Notes: generated by a model from the sequence alone, not told the origin. 64,000 bases of DNA from Calliopum simillimum (GCA_951812925.1 OX638370.1:116760897-116824896), one strand, 5' to 3'. Positions 1 through 12,800 are shown, numbered from the stretch's first letter. Numbers and translations: made by a program.

Positions 1-1539
1 GCACTAGTGTGGTGGCAAGAAATCGAAAAAAAAATTTTCAAATTTGGTACTAATACCACAGTTCATGAAACATACAGATAACATACAGGAAAACAAACAG
101 GAAACTTTAAAACTCGATATCTCGGAACAAAAAAAAAAAAAAAAGATATTAGAGCAAGCTTAACGCTATTTGAAAGAAGAAGACTTTTACTTAAAGAAAC
201 CAACCTTTAATTTTGGTAAAATAAAAATCCGCAAGGCTACATAGCCTCAAAAGTAGGAAAAACTGTTTTTTTGCAATTTTAGGTTAGGGTATATCAAAAA
301 CCAAAGCTGATAGAGCATTGTCGAGGCCAGATTTGGATTCAACGTATCAAAAACCTTCGGAAATATATAGTCTGAGTTCTGGGTCTGAGATGTTGTCGGC
401 CTGTGTAATCCTTGTTGGACGTCCTGAAGAAAAGGTGTTATAGAATTTTGACAAATTCAAATATCGGGAGTCTCTAACCTTCTAAGAATTGCATGATTAA
501 ACTTAATAAATAAATTAAGTACACTCTAATCAATATGGTAAAAGGTGCTGTTGCTTATCAGGCAACATTTATTAATAATCATCATAATCACCACCACCAC
601 CACCAGACATGAAGAGTTTGTTGATGGACGCACAACAACAATAACGAAGACAACCATCAGCAACAATGTGGCAACAACAGCAACCAGCTATCGTTGTCGT
701 CATCATTATCGAAGTCGAAATTATCGCCGGGTTGCCGTGGCTGAAGAAGAAACTTAACGTCGCATCGGCCTCCCTCGCTCAGTCCGCTGTCAGTCACTTA
801 ATTCTTCATTAAGATTTTGTGTCCTTTTTGTTGTTGCTGTTGTTGTTGTTGCTGTTGTTGCACTTCTTGTGTTGCATTGTAACAGATATTTAAGGAATTT
901 TTCGTGTTCATGTTGTTGTTGATTTTGTTGTTTTTTTTTTTGATAAATTTTGTTTGTTGTTGTAAGTGAGCTGCCCGATAATTTGATCCATTGGAAACCA
1001 GTTCGAATTTCTCAGAATTTAAGCATTGATTGATAAATTGATTAACACAATGCAGCAGAAGCAGGAGTAGCAGCAGCAGCAGCAGCAACAGCAACTCATT
1101 GAATCTTCAGACAGCCAATGTCGCATGGATGGTGCTGGTTGTTGTCGGTTTTTTGGATGCGTGAACTTTTGGCTGAAGTGTCTTCATTGTTTTGCGTGTG
1201 CTGTGACATTTGAGACGCAGCATTTTTGAGAAATAATGACACGAGAAAGGATTTTTTTTTGTGTCCTACGAAATTTTGGCTTTGGATTTTTTTCTTCGGA
1301 ATAAATATTCTTTTGGGATTATTCATTGGATTTACTCGATGTTTTTGATAATATTTCATAAATTCGATTTTTTCAATTATTTTCGGTACATATCGACTTC
1401 TTCGGTGGTGACCAAGCACGTAGTGCAATGGTGACATGTCACTTAGGAATAGCGTACACAACCAGAGCGCTTATCGATATGGCTCTGATAGAAACGTTTC
1501 TATTCGTTGCTGAAGCTCCCTTCTGGAGTAATAAAAACT
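1..1539. other. Non-coding block with triplet microsatellites
   Basis: No gene is recognised here. The block contains (CAC)n near 590-605, (TTG)n near 826-862 and (CAG)n near 1066-1095, which create apparent poly-His, poly-Leu and poly-Gln reading frames. These frames have no conserved flanking sequence and no convincing splice context. It could be intron or UTR of a gene outside the window, since such triplet repeats are common there in flies, but nothing in the sequence proves it. Confidence 0.5.
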
Positions 1540-3060
1540 GAAAACTCAAATTTCAAGGCTAAATAAAGCAATCTCAGCACATGCTTCTCAAGCTTGCGAT
1601 TTCGTTCTGCGCCCTCCAAGAAATAGACATATTCAAATTGAAGCTACTGCTTTACCAACAGAAGGAAGGTCCCGATCTTCACGTAGGAAACTAAATTGGA
1701 AACTGAATGTCAAAGAAAGACTAAAGAAGGCGTATGCGGCTTTCTACTCATGTCAGAAATAATTGGGTTAGAATGGGGACCTAAGCCGTGGCTAATACAT
1801 TGGATATATGCGGCATTATTAGACCGATACTGTCATATGGTAGTATAGTATGGTGGCCATACCTTGAAATACAAAATAATGTAAAATTATGTATAAATTA
1901 TCATAATGTAAAAGAATTGGAAAAATTACAAAGATTGGCCCTTTTCTGAATAACTGGAGCTATGAGAATGACTTCAACAAAAGCTTTGGAAGTTATATTG
2001 AATGTCCTGCCAATAGATCTCTATATTAGAGAAAAGGCTGCCAAACATCTGTTAGACTAAATCAGACCTATAAATTCAATAGATTAAGCTATGGGCACAC
2101 AACCATTTTGCCAGAAATAAGTCAGACATATTACATTAAAGCTTTCACAGATTTTAGTAAAAGCATAAAAGTCCAATATCCCACACTTGAACAATGGGAG
2201 AACAAGAATGTCCTTAATGATATTACTTTAGAAGTATATACGGATGGTTCTAAAATGGACATAGGAACTGGTTGCGGGATCTTCAGTCAACAAATTAATC
2301 TCTCAGAGTCGGTAAAAATATTTGACAATTGTTCAGTATTTCAAGCGGAAATATTTGCGATAGCAGAGGCGGCAAGGTTGATTTCGATGAGGGATATATC
2401 ACCTACCGATATAACCATTTACATCGATAGTCAAGCTGCCATTAAAGCTCTGCAATATAGGAATATAAGATCTGTCAGCCGTTGTCGCAGAGAGCTTCAG
2501 GTTCTTAACGAACAACCCAATTTAGAACTGCTGGGTACCCGGTCATAAAAATATTCATGGAAATGAAAAGGCAGATGAGTTAGCTAGGAAGGACTCATTA
2601 TTGCCTACAGAGAATATTAATCATAACGTTAAACAACAAATGTCACACGATTGCTAGATAATTTCAGATAAAATGGTTTTGGAGATGATGAGGAGATGGG
2701 GCAACTCGACTCATTATCAAACGACTAAAACTATTTATAACACTCCTAAGATAAGGTTTACTAAATTGCTTTTAAAGTGCAGCAAGAGTTATCTAAAGTC
2801 ATTTATAGCAGTAGTTACTGGGCATAATACGTTACTATATGCAAGCACTTGAGACAGATGAGGTTGTAGACTGACGATCTTTGTAGATGATGTGAAGACA
2901 GCGACGTGGAAGAGGATAGTCAACATTATCTTTGCCGGTGCATTGCACTTGCAAAAACAAGATTTAAAATATCAGGATATGCAAGAACTTATGGAGATAG
3001 ACCCCGCTAAGATCCTGAAATACACCAAGGCATCAACCAATGAATAAGTTTCAACAAGAT
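1540..3060 (+). pseudogene. 3' half of a non-LTR retrotransposon (I/Jockey-like), degraded
   Basis: The conceptual translation, with several frameshifts and stops, shows the end of a reverse transcriptase ORF. Around 1810-1860 it gives the typical RPILSYGSIVWWP segment. At 1925-2050 it gives a KLQRLA..ITGAMRMTSTKALEVIL stretch as found downstream of the RT catalytic domain. An RNase H domain follows at about 2108-2620, and a terminal His/Cys-rich stretch at about 2880-2960. The order RT tail, RNase H, C-terminal Cys/His motif is that of I-, R1- and Jockey-type LINEs. The 5' half, including the RT catalytic core, is absent, as expected for a 5'-truncated copy. The element is inactive. Confidence 0.8.
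2108..2548 (+). pseudogene. RNase H domain of the LINE relic
   Basis: The frame encodes the acidic residues of retrotransposon RNase H. VYTDGSK supplies the first Asp (about residue 45), FQAEIFAI the Glu (about residue 80), and IYIDSQAAIKAL the second Asp (about residue 107). After LELLGT the frame is lost. The expected VPGHKNIHGNEKADELARK segment continues in another frame from about 2535, so a single-base frameshift separates it from the rest. It would have degraded the RNA strand during target-primed reverse transcription. It is broken here. Confidence 0.85.
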
Positions 3061-4995
3061 TGATAACTGTATAAAATATACTGAATTAAATTAATTGTAT
3101 GTATCTTAGAACTATGTTCCGTATTTCAAGAGGGATCACAATGAACCAGCAGAATGGTCTAAGTGGAAGTTGGCTTGCATATATGCCGACGATGCCCTCG
3201 CAACCTAGCCTAACCTACTGCTTTGGTTTTCTCTCACTAAATCGGGAATTTGCCCTCTGTCCTGATTGACCCTTCCTTATGTTGCACTCTATCTGATTTT
3301 CAATAGGCGGAGCCACATTTCCTCAGTAGTGGTCAAGTAAATGTACTTATAGGTGCTGATTTGTATCCCGCCATAGTTATTGATGGCATGGATACAGTTT
3401 TAGGCTGTACTGTACTGTACTGTACTGTACGCAAAACTATTAATGAGATGTCTTTATACTAAGCACTTAGAACAGCTCTCCAAAAGTGTAAAAATCTGAG
3501 AACCCAACAGCAAATTTTAAAAATTTTTAGATGAATTCAGTCCTAAATTATTGTGCTTAATTCAAGTTGTCATTTTGAAAAAAAAAGACAAGAAACCTTT
3601 CATAACCATTCGACAAAAGGAAAAAACCCTTAATTGTTTATTTTTGAATGCCTCACAATTTACACATGATTTGGTAAAGTCACAAATTTTCCCATACAAA
3701 ATTTCCAAAATCTGCTGTCAACTATGAAAAAGAAGTCCTTGGCGGCATAATTTTCCAAATATCCGAAAGAAAATATAATTTCTGGGATAAACAAAACAAA
3801 GAGCGAAAACAGTTGTTACATAAGTCATATTTTAAAGGATTTGGAAATTTTACAAAATTCTTCACGCAATAAAAAGTAAATAAATATTGATTTCCTTTCA
3901 CACAAATCCTTTAGAATTAACCAACGGTTTCAGAAAATGATAAAAAATAACAAAAACAATTTTCTTTGCAAAGCCTTGCTTCTACGAAATTTTCACACAT
4001 TTTAGTGTGTCCTTTCAAAGGTTGCTTACATAATAATTACGTAAGACTATGTTGCGTGACGAATTTTTACCTGTTATTTTGGTTCAAAAAAAAAATTGAA
4101 GGTGAGTGAGTATGTGACGTCAATCGTAAAATTTACAAAGAACTGTCGCATAACTTAGAACTCCACTGACATACTGTAACCGGACTCTGACTCAATGAAT
4201 TAATTAGATACTTAATCTCAAAATACTTAGCATAACAAACATAAAATATAAATTTTTATTAATGAAGACATCAAAATTCAATTACGTAATTACAGGCAAC
4301 AAATTAAAAGCACTCAGTTGGTAATGACATAATTAGTAATGACAGGCAGCAGCAACTGCAGCAATAGCACAGTCAGTAGATACTTAATGCAAAAGCGTGT
4401 TAAAATATATCTGAAGCTTCGAATTTCAGCGCTGTTGACACACCTGCGGAAATTAAAACCTGATGAGAGTAAAATCGCAAAAATCGCAAAATTAAAGCAA
4501 CAGCGACGCAAAAAAAAAATTAAAACATCAGGAAGTTGAGATCAAGTTTAATTGATGCAAGTGTAAATGAAGATCTGCACTTTCGATATATCCCAACTAA
4601 TGAACAAACAAGCGGACAAACAAACAAACAAATAAATAAATAAACACATACGATACAGACAGCGAGATGTAATCAATGCTCTTCTACCTCTACGCATGCG
4701 CAAATAGAAAAATACATATGCTAAGGGAGCAACATGTTGCATAAACATTTGCACTAACGTTGTTGATGCATGACGCCAAAACCATTTGCAATCAAATATG
4801 AATCCTTATGTTTACATGCTAAAAGGATAACAAATTCCATGAAATATATAATAAACAGTGATCTGTGAGATAGCGCTACACGGCAAGAAAACTTTTATAA
4901 TTTTAGTAGCGTAAATCGTTAAAAAATTACTAAACTTTTGCTAAGCTGCGTTCATTTTACGTATTTATTAAAAACTGCCTAAGGGTTTTATAAAA
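3061..4995. other. AT-rich intergenic sequence
   Basis: No gene is seen. The block contains a pentanucleotide microsatellite at 3405-3430 and low-complexity A- and CAAA-rich stretches around 4610-4645. Short open frames on both strands at 4314-4754 overlap each other and lack any domain. Confidence 0.4.
3405..3430. repeat. (CTGTA)n microsatellite
   Basis: Five uninterrupted CTGTA units plus one base. Confidence 0.9.
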
Positions 4996-6013
4996 ACTAG
5001 CGTTCGCCTTGTGGCCGAAATTCGACCATTTCGATTTGACCATAAAATAAAGGAAAAAGTTTTTATACCCTTCTTTGGTCGGTAAAACACAAAAAGCTTT
5101 TACTATTCTCCCTTAGGGTTCGGGTAATCTGCATTGGTGCAGCAGCTAAGTTGCAATATCGCACTTTCCATTTAGAAGCGTGTGCCTCCTACTAAAGAGC
5201 AAACAGTTTTTGATATCTTTCTATACCAAAATTCATAAAAATCAATCATGCTATCGTACTATACGGTGCTTACTCTATATCTATACCAAATTTCATAAAA
5301 ATTGTATGCAGTATTTTCGCCATGAGAGCGTTTTTTCCATTTAGGGGCGTGGCACCACCCATTGAAAACATAATGGTCATGTTATCGTTTCTTAGTGCCA
5401 ATCCTATCTTCATACCAAATTTAGTTGAAACCGATGCAGCGGTTTAGCCGTGAGAGCGTTTTTTCCATTTAGGGGCGTGGCACCGCCCACTGAAAAACAT
5501 AATGGTCATACTATCGTTCCTTAGTGCTAACCCTATCTCCATACCAAATTTCGTTGAAACCGATGCAGCGGTTTAGCCATGAGAGCGTTTTTTCCATTTA
5601 GAGGCGTGGCACCGCCCACTGAAAAACATAATGTTCATATTATCGTTCCTTAGTGCTAACCTTATCGTCATATCAAATTTCGTTGAACTCGATGCAGTGG
5701 TTTAGCCGTGAGAACGTTTTTTTCATGTAGGGGCGTGGCACCGCCCACTGAAAAACATAATGGTCATATTATCGTTCCTTAGTGCTAGCCCTATTTCCAT
5801 ACCAAATTTCGTTAAAATCGATGTAGCGGTTTAGCTGTGAGAGCGTTTTTTTATTTAGGGGCGTGGCACCGCCCACTTTAAAAAAAAATATAGTCCTATG
5901 CACTGCTCCTCTTCACAACCTTTCCAACAGAAAAAAAATCAAGCAAATCGGTTGAGATTTAGGTATAGAAACAGGGACTGAACGGATTTCGTTTGCCTAT
6001 TTATATATAGATT
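4996..6013 (+). repeat. Dispersed repeat element carrying an internal tandem array
   Basis: The element begins near ACTAGCGTTCGCC and ends near a TTTATATATAGAT tail. Between them lies the 129-bp array listed separately, then a segment reading AAATCGGTTGAGATTT. The same GGCGTGGCACCGCCCAC core and the description-like phrases ACCAAATTTCGTTGAA and GCGGTTTAGCC recur in diverged form at 7.6-8.3 and 16.1-16.9 kb, so this is part of a family. No protein is encoded. The class (Helitron-like or other non-autonomous DNA element) cannot be settled from these ends. Confidence 0.6.
5225..5890 (+). repeat. Tandem array, 129-bp unit, about five copies
   Basis: The landmark ACCAAATTT recurs at 5285, 5414, 5543, 5672 and 5801, exactly 129 bp apart each time, with a shorter partial unit starting at 5225. 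Each unit contains GAGAGCGTTTTTTCCATTTA followed by GGGGCGTGGCACCGCCCAC. The last of these has an internal inverted repeat (GGCG..CGCC) and could form a short hairpin. Units differ by scattered substitutions. Confidence 0.9.
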
Positions 6014-6780
6014 TCAAAGTTGCTTAGAAGAAAATATTTCAATTCTAGCATAGCAAAAATTATCAAACAGCATAGTAAAATTTACTGAACAGAAACACAA
6101 TTTTTTTTTATTGTTTTACACATATTTAATATTAAAAAAAGAGCAATAATTTAAAATGAAAAAATATGTTTTTTGTAGCCTACACCCAGGGTATATTCAG
6201 TTTGTTCTTCAGTTTGAAACGCCTTCGTCGTGAAAGTTAGTTTGGAGGATTGAAAATTAACAAAATCGCTCAACGGACACGCCTACCGCCCAAACAAAAA
6301 ATATATTTAAAATGCAACTTCAAGAGTATTTTTCACGACAATGCAACCAAAATACACTTAAATACTACGAATTGTAAGCGCAAGCTCTGAGAAAAAACTA
6401 GGCGTGGCACCTCCCATGTAAATAAAAGTTTCAAAATGCTATACTGAAAGAGTTTTTTTGAGATAGTCCAACTAAATTTTACTCAAATACAAAGGATTAT
6501 AAATGCACGTTCTGAGCTAAAACTGGACGAACTCGAACAAGAGGGCATGGTAGCTCCCATATAAGCAAAATTTCCAAAATACTGCAGTGTAGGGTATTCA
6601 ATGTTTGGCCAAGGCAAAGCTAACACCCTTACTAGTTTTTATTTAAAATAACGCATTTTATACCACTGTGTAGCATATTTTCTTTATGTTGATTTAGGGT
6701 GGATCATATATTATTTTCACTGTTTTTTTATTTACTTTTCGCCAAGGTGTGCGAAAACGCAAAAATCGAAATATGTAAGG
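6014..6780. other. Diverged dispersed-repeat sequence
   Basis: No gene is seen. From about 6240 to 6600 there are degenerate versions of the CGTGGCACCTCCCAT motif, related to the repeats on either side, ending near 6640 in AAAGCTAACACCC. It looks like an older copy of the same repeat superfamily. Confidence 0.4.
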
Positions 6781-7002
6781 TCTTTTTAGAAAAATACAAA
6801 AAAAAAAAACAAATAAGATAAATATTTTTCCTGTTCAGTGTTCGTCCGTGGAATTAAAGAAGCGAAACATAAATATTTGCTAATTTGTGTTTTTTTTTTT
6901 ATTATTGCGTACGAGAACGGACAGACAGTCAAGATAGATAGTCGAACAAATTTGTACTTTATTATATATATGTACAAATTTGAATTCTATAAGCGATCTA
7001 CC

Positions 7003-7330
7003 ATGAATGAAGAAGAATCGACCTTGCGTTTATTAAACACAGCTTTTTTTGTACTCGCCATATTATACCACAGGTAAGTACTTGCGGCTTGTTATCATTA
7101 TCGTTATTGTTGTTGTACAAGTATATTATCTTTATAAAAATATAAAAATTTAATGCTTTATAGATTTCATGTTTTAATAAATTTTTATCATGTTTTTTCC
7201 ATATTAAATTTACCTTAACTTTTTTTTTTTTTTTTGCTTGCCGATGCGTCACTGCGTTGCCTACCTCAACTTGACTTCATGTCTATTCATTGTACACCCG
7301 TAGTACTCAAGGTTTCTTTGCCTACCTACT
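7003..7330 (+). CDS. Candidate pair of 5' coding exons of an unrecognised gene
   Basis: An ATG at 7003 opens a frame starting MNEEESTLRLLNTAFFVLAI, with a hydrophobic segment that could be a signal peptide or membrane anchor. The frame ends at 7073 in CACAG followed by GTAAGTAC, a near-perfect 5' splice site. A short exon (7304-7330) follows an AG at 7302-7303 and ends before GTAAGTAT, another perfect donor. It joins in phase to read HSTQGFFAYL. No further exon was found before the repeats beginning near 7590. I do not recognise the peptide. Two strong donors in the right phase are the only support, so it may be chance. Confidence 0.22.
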
Positions 7331-7493
7331 GTAAGTATCTGTACAAGTATATTAATTATATTTTATTTTCTTTGATCGTACTATAAACATGACGTCTTTT
7401 GTCAAAAACACTAATTAAACATAACAACAACAGCAACAGTGTGGCTGGACAACGCTTTAAGTCATGGCGCACAGTGGGAAATATTAAACTCAT

Positions 7494-7525
7494 TATATAA
7501 AGAGGCGAATGAAATCAGTTCAGTC
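7494..7525 (+). promoter_or_regulatory. Candidate TATA + initiator core promoter
   Basis: TATATAAAG at 7494-7502 is followed by two overlapping initiator matches, TCAGTT at 7515 and TCAGTC at 7520. The second places its A 28 bp from the TATA start, near the usual fly spacing. No gene is recognised just downstream, where the sequence is repetitive, so the site could be chance or belong to a repeat. Confidence 0.25.
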
Positions 7526-7589
7526 CCCATTTCTATGCCTTGATTTTTGTTTTCAGTGGAACAGTTGTGCAGTGCAAAAGATATTCCTT

Positions 7590-8850
7590 TTTTTTAGTGG
7601 GCGGTACGGTATCACGCTCCTAAATGTAAAAAACGCTCTCGCGACTAAACCACACTGCATTGTTTTTTATGAAATTTGGTATAGAAATAGAATACGCTGT
7701 AAGGAGTCTACTTGCTAGTAGGCACCTCTGCACTGAAAGTAGGCAAAATATTTTCGGTGGACATGGAACCTCCCACACAAGTAAAACCTCTTTAAATGTC
7801 ATTTCTCGCAAACGGTACAACATATTTTGATATAATTTGGTAGACGGGCTAACATTATCAATACCATATACTGAACAAGAAATGAGCTGTTTACAAATAG
7901 TGCCACGCCCACTTTTTAGCAACTCAATAACTTGATTTAATATTGCTTGTAAACAGTTTTAACGATTTTGTAAATAACTTTGGGAAATACTACTTCTATA
8001 AATAAGCATCAATACACGGAATGTCGATATGTTCAACAAACTTTTATACGGGCGTGGCACCGCCCACAAGGCTTTGATACGTTACAAAAAGAGAACCAAT
8101 AAAGCAGATTTTGTGAGTTTTAATACAGAGAGTCTTTTTGCTATAAGAATGTCATATACAAGATGCAATGCGCTTCTTGAAAGGTATCGCATGTCGCACC
8201 GCCCACAAAACTTTGGTACGTCATAAAGATATTCTATGAAATTTTGTATAAACGGTCTAATAGTAAAAAGGTTTCTCTGAAATAAAAGTGAAAGGATATC
8301 ATTAGTGGGCGTGTAACCTTCGATACTTTCCGATTTTTTTCTTATTATTATTTTTATTCGATCTATTAATCATATTGTGACGAAAAATCTATAAGCACAA
8401 ATAAATAGAAAGAAACTTCACGAAAGTACTTGACAGTTCGAGATGTCAATAAAAACAGTGATGCCAAGTGATGTCAAGAAGTTATTAGCCGATTGAATCA
8501 ACGAGATGTTGCCAGATGTTTCGTTATTGCAATTCTAGAACGTTTATACAGATATAAGCTATTCATGAAAGCCTCAAGACAGTTAATTTTAAGCAATAAA
8601 GCCAGTGAAAGTTAATAAAGTGCTAATTGTAATATTAGATTTTGAATGTAAATAAACAGTTAAGTAAACAATTGTACCGTGTAATAATAAACGTTTGTAA
8701 TTTAAATTAATCATTTCATAACTAAAGCTTGAAAATTAGAGGCCAAAGGAACAAAAAACATCAAATAAAATGTGCAGATCAGATAGTCTACCGAGCAGAG
8801 ATCGGTCCCCAGATACCTTGACCTTATGCAGAAGCATATATGCTGGAACG
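7590..8850 (+). repeat. Large dispersed repeat, copy 1
   Basis: This copy shares many blocks with 16020-17490: the phrase AACCTCCCA..CAAG.AAAAC, then ATTTCTCGCAAA.GGTACAACA, the core GGGCGTGGCACCGCCCAC, and a 3' region with ATTAGAGG..AAAGG and ACCGAGCAGRGATCG. Copy 1 is interrupted at 8374-8705 by a further insertion. There is no coding capacity. Confidence 0.7.
8374..8705. mobile_element. Insertion flanked by a 9-bp direct repeat
   Basis: ATTAATCAT occurs at 8365-8373 and again at 8706-8714. The equivalent part of the second family copy (near 17350-17390) runs through without this 332-bp block, which supports an insertion. The left end reads ATTGTGACGAAAAATC, resembling the start of some fly LTRs, and the sequence has a TG near its left end. 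It may be a solo LTR, although the ends are not clean TG..CA. Confidence 0.45.
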
Positions 8851-9446
8851 TGTTATTATCGAGCACTTCATGGTTAGTTCAATTAAAGCTCCACCACAAA
8901 AGGCTCTTATATTTTTTCCAAAAAAACCGCAATTTATAACTAGAAACAATTTTCTGACCACTGTGCAGAGCATGTTTTGTTATTGAAGAGGCTTTCCATA
9001 TTTTTTACCTACTGCAAGTGAGTATTATGTGGTATTAGAGAAACTGTCTTCTTGAAGTTCATGAAATTAATGGGTGGCGCTATGCTACTGTGTATAATAA
9101 AAGAAAAACAAAAATATTGTTATTTTAATTGTTATACAAGTACCTTCTACAAAAACAAATATTGTTACGTAATGTTACTAAGGTTTATGAGTTGTAGAAA
9201 CTATTATTTCCGGCATTACATATGAGTGTATATTTCCGTTGAAGTTATAAAAAATAAAGTATAAAACTTTTCGGTTAGCTCCCTAAATTACATTAGTCTC
9301 AGAAAAGATCAAAATTTGATATTTAGTTATTCGTAAGTAGGGGTTGGCAAACTTAACTGATAATTGCTGACGTCATGATTCATTGATTTACACAGCAAAA
9401 TACTTTTTTAGTTTTGTTTTCACCATACAAGTTCTTATCTTATGAT
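8851..9446. other. Non-coding, nothing recognised
   Basis: AT-rich sequence without open frames of note or clear repeats. Confidence 0.4.
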
Positions 9447-9890
9447 ATTGCTAGTTGCCCCGAAGCGACTTCGTTCGCCCGTTTCCGATACTCTTTAAAA
9501 ATTTATGTACCTAATCTAATCCATATATGTAACACAATATCAGAAGGTCTTTTTATATATCACTGTGTTTGACATTTTTCCAGCGGATGTTATATGTCCG
9601 GCTGCCAGAATTTTTTAATATTCCGGGCGATGCCGAGGGTATTTAAAATTAGAGTTTGTCCTGGAATCTTACTTAAAGCATGTCTTCGAAAGTAAAAAAT
9701 CATGCAAATCGGATTACTGATTTTTGAATTATAAAATTTTCCAAGAATCCGGGCGAATCCGGTATTTCGAAATAAAATGTATCCTAAAACTTTGCCATGC
9801 AAAATATCTATAAAGAAAAGAAAAAATCATGCAAGTCGGACGAATAGTTCTCGAGTTATGGAGACACAGACAGACAGACAGACGTTCGCG
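9447..9890 (+). repeat. Dispersed repeat with CCGAAGCGACTTCGTTCGCC head, copy 1
   Basis: The head reads CTAGTTGCCCCGAAGCGACT followed by TCGTTCGCCCGTTTCCGATA. Related heads occur at 32073-32115 (same strand) and, inverted, at 53045-53112. The tail contains AATCATGCAAGTCGGACGAA twice in diverged form and a (CAGA)n run at 9865-9885. It is a non-coding interspersed repeat of unknown class. Confidence 0.65.
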
Positions 9891-12800
9891 ACTCAATGAG
9901 ATTTATACTTCGCCGACAGCTGCACTTGCCAACGAAGCAACATCTCCATGAGGGACACTCAAGAATCTCAAACGCTAAAAACATATACTCCCTGGAAACC
10001 AACCAATGAAGTTTGTTGCTAAGCTCTTGTATGTAATTTATAAGGCAACAAAGCAAGTGGTAAATCAAAAGTCAGATGGGAAAGGTTATTAAAGAAGCAA
10101 ATCCCAGAAAGAATCGGAAAACTCGTGGGGAAGCACAGTTCAATGCAAGGGATCGCATGAGAAGGGGGCGATTCTCTTGGGCTATATATGGCCCGCAAGT
10201 TACTGGGTAATACAAAATTTGATGGAACTTTTTGTGCTGTTTAACTTGCACCTTCAAGATGTAAATGGAATTTTCGTCTTCACATCAATTTTCTCCTCGA
10301 TCACTACTTTCCGAGTTCGGGTATGGAGCGTTTTTAGAATTCGGAACAAAATATTTTTCGTTTTTGTCATGTTTTCTACGCGTTTTATGAGTTTTTACGA
10401 CATTTTAGTGGAAAAAATTATTTTCATCCAAGGGTCCAACCCTAATTGTCGGAACCAAAAATTTAAAAAAAAATGTTTAATTAAATTTTTTTCGTGTTTC
10501 CAAAAAAACTAATTAATCATGTCACGGAAAATATTTGACGGATATGTGTACTAAGAGTATCGGGATGAATAATGTCCAAGCAAAAAATGGGTGGCCATAT
10601 CTCTCGCCATAAACGACTCTAAATACTATAAACGGAAAACCATTTTTGACTAGACAGGGAGAGGGAATAAAAAAATGAGCTACCGCAGATTCTGGCAACA
10701 TCTATTTTCTTGTTATTTGGGGTCCTATCTATAGGGATTTGAGCTCAGTTTTTGGTACTTATATTTTGCATACTCAAGTCCGTCTGGTGCTTAACATATA
10801 GTACTTTCAAAAGTAAAGTTCTAAATATGACGCTAAGAGTTAAGTTCTAAATACGACGCTGGAACTTTTCTTTCAACAATACGATTCAATGATTTCCTTC
10901 GTTGGCTTCTAGAAGTTACGTTACTTATTGAAGCGATACATAATGCATTTGTCCTTTATCAACCACCATAACATATGTTGGTACTACCCAGAAATTAATG
11001 TCGCGGTCTTTTATTTTCTTAACCTTAACCTCTGAATATCTTAATTACATGCTGCACTATTGAAAGACAAACCTATCACTAATTTGTGGGAAGTGAAAAC
11101 CTTTTAACGCAACTTAGACGCCATACAAGATGACAGCTTGCATAAAGTATGTACTCGTATGCATACGTGTACAAGTGGCTAAAAGATATGCAACATTGAA
11201 TGGCAAAATTGCAGGTCTTTCCAAAAAAGAAAAAAAAAACTAATTTACATCTAAAACAAAGAAACTTCATATTTGGACGTGTGGGAAATGCGCAACGTTC
11301 CATGAAGGTTAGGGTCATTGTTGACCCCCCAAAGGAAAACAGAAAAAAAACTCAAGATCTTGAAAACAAAGAAAAACGAAGAAGAAACAATGAAAATTGA
11401 AGGAAGAGTTTTTGGATAAAATTCAAAATGTGCGTGTTAGTGCGATGAAAGTAAGACCTTGAGGAAGCGCATAATTAATTAGACAAACTTAATTGCAAAG
11501 CTTGAGAAGAATGAAGAAGAAGAAAACAAATTACCTTAAGCCAACATTTATGTAACAATGGCATAACGCAGGTTTCGCTTTCTGGAGCAGCAGGCAGCAT
11601 AGGGTAGATTGGTTCGCTGCTTAATTGCTCTCGATGTTGATGACGTTAACATTTGGGATGATAATGAAGTAATAAGATTATTGACCTTGTCTTTTGCCGG
11701 TGCTACAATTTTAATTTTTTATTTTTTTTTTTTTTGTATACCGTGTTTTCACATCGTTAAGCAAAAGAAGTCTCGATTTTCTGTTTTTATTTAAAGCAAA
11801 CCCAAAAGAATAAAAGAAGATTCTATTCTTTTAGTAGAGTAAAAAAAAAGAAAAACCTTTTCTTAATATTTTCCACACTTCATAAAATATTCCATGTAGC
11901 TATTTTTCACTCTTTTTTTTTGTATCCGCTGCTTCCCTAACATGGTAATTAATTCGTTTTTCATCTACAGATTTGCCGGCACAAAAAGTAGTTCCTCGCA
12001 TTTAAGCCTATTTGTAGTTGGCAACAGGTTCTACCATTTTTATTGGTATTATTAGTGGGAAGAAAGGTAGGTAGATAAGTAGTGAACAGCAGCAGCAGCA
12101 CCAACACCAGCAACAGCAACAGTTGCATTAAGAAAGGTTCTTAAAATTCCACACAAAATGAGTTTAAATCGCTTTTTATAACAAAATCAAAGATGCATAT
12201 CTGACAGGAAATTAATTCCCACTACATATTACAGAAGAAAATGAAACGAAAAGAGTAAACTGGTGTTCAGCCAACTTATAAAAGTGTTGCGCCGCAGTGG
12301 ATGAAGCAAAGGGAGCACAATCCGCGCAACCGATTGTATGTTCGTCCGCTACAGATAATCAGTTTATTCTGGAGTATTGGACACATAACATAAATTAGAA
12401 TTTTATGATAGATTTCAACTTTGAAGCAGCATAGACACTGATGAACAAAAAAAAAATATTTTACCTACACAAGTGTTATTATTTTTGACTTTCGAGGAAA
12501 GATTTTTACGCTCAAAATTTTTGAAAATCCTATCAATAACATTATGTAAGATTTTCCTCTCGCAAATATGTGGGCTATATTTCATTCAAAGAAGTAATTC
12601 ATCGCCAATATTTTTTTCGATTAGTTGTACTCATTATCTTAGTTTCTACCACCTTAAGGTGCCAAGAACACTTCATAAAATTGATCTCCATAAAAAATCA
12701 TAAAATTCAGCTCTACAAAGTTTCCTCAAATTGTTGAAATGGAAGAAGTTATAGCGAATCTAAAGCTTCAGTGCAAAATATGAAAAACAGGATGTTTAAA

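Noticed and set aside
798..1094. 98-codon minus-strand frame starting with a run of leucines
   Set aside because: It is the antisense of CAG/TTG triplet repeats; no conserved sequence follows.
5225..5890. 129-bp tandem array considered as a CRISPR array
   Set aside because: The whole unit is repeated; there are no unique spacers.
12278..12364. TATAAAAG and TCAGTT as a core promoter
   Set aside because: They are about 80 bp apart, too far for one promoter, and no gene follows.
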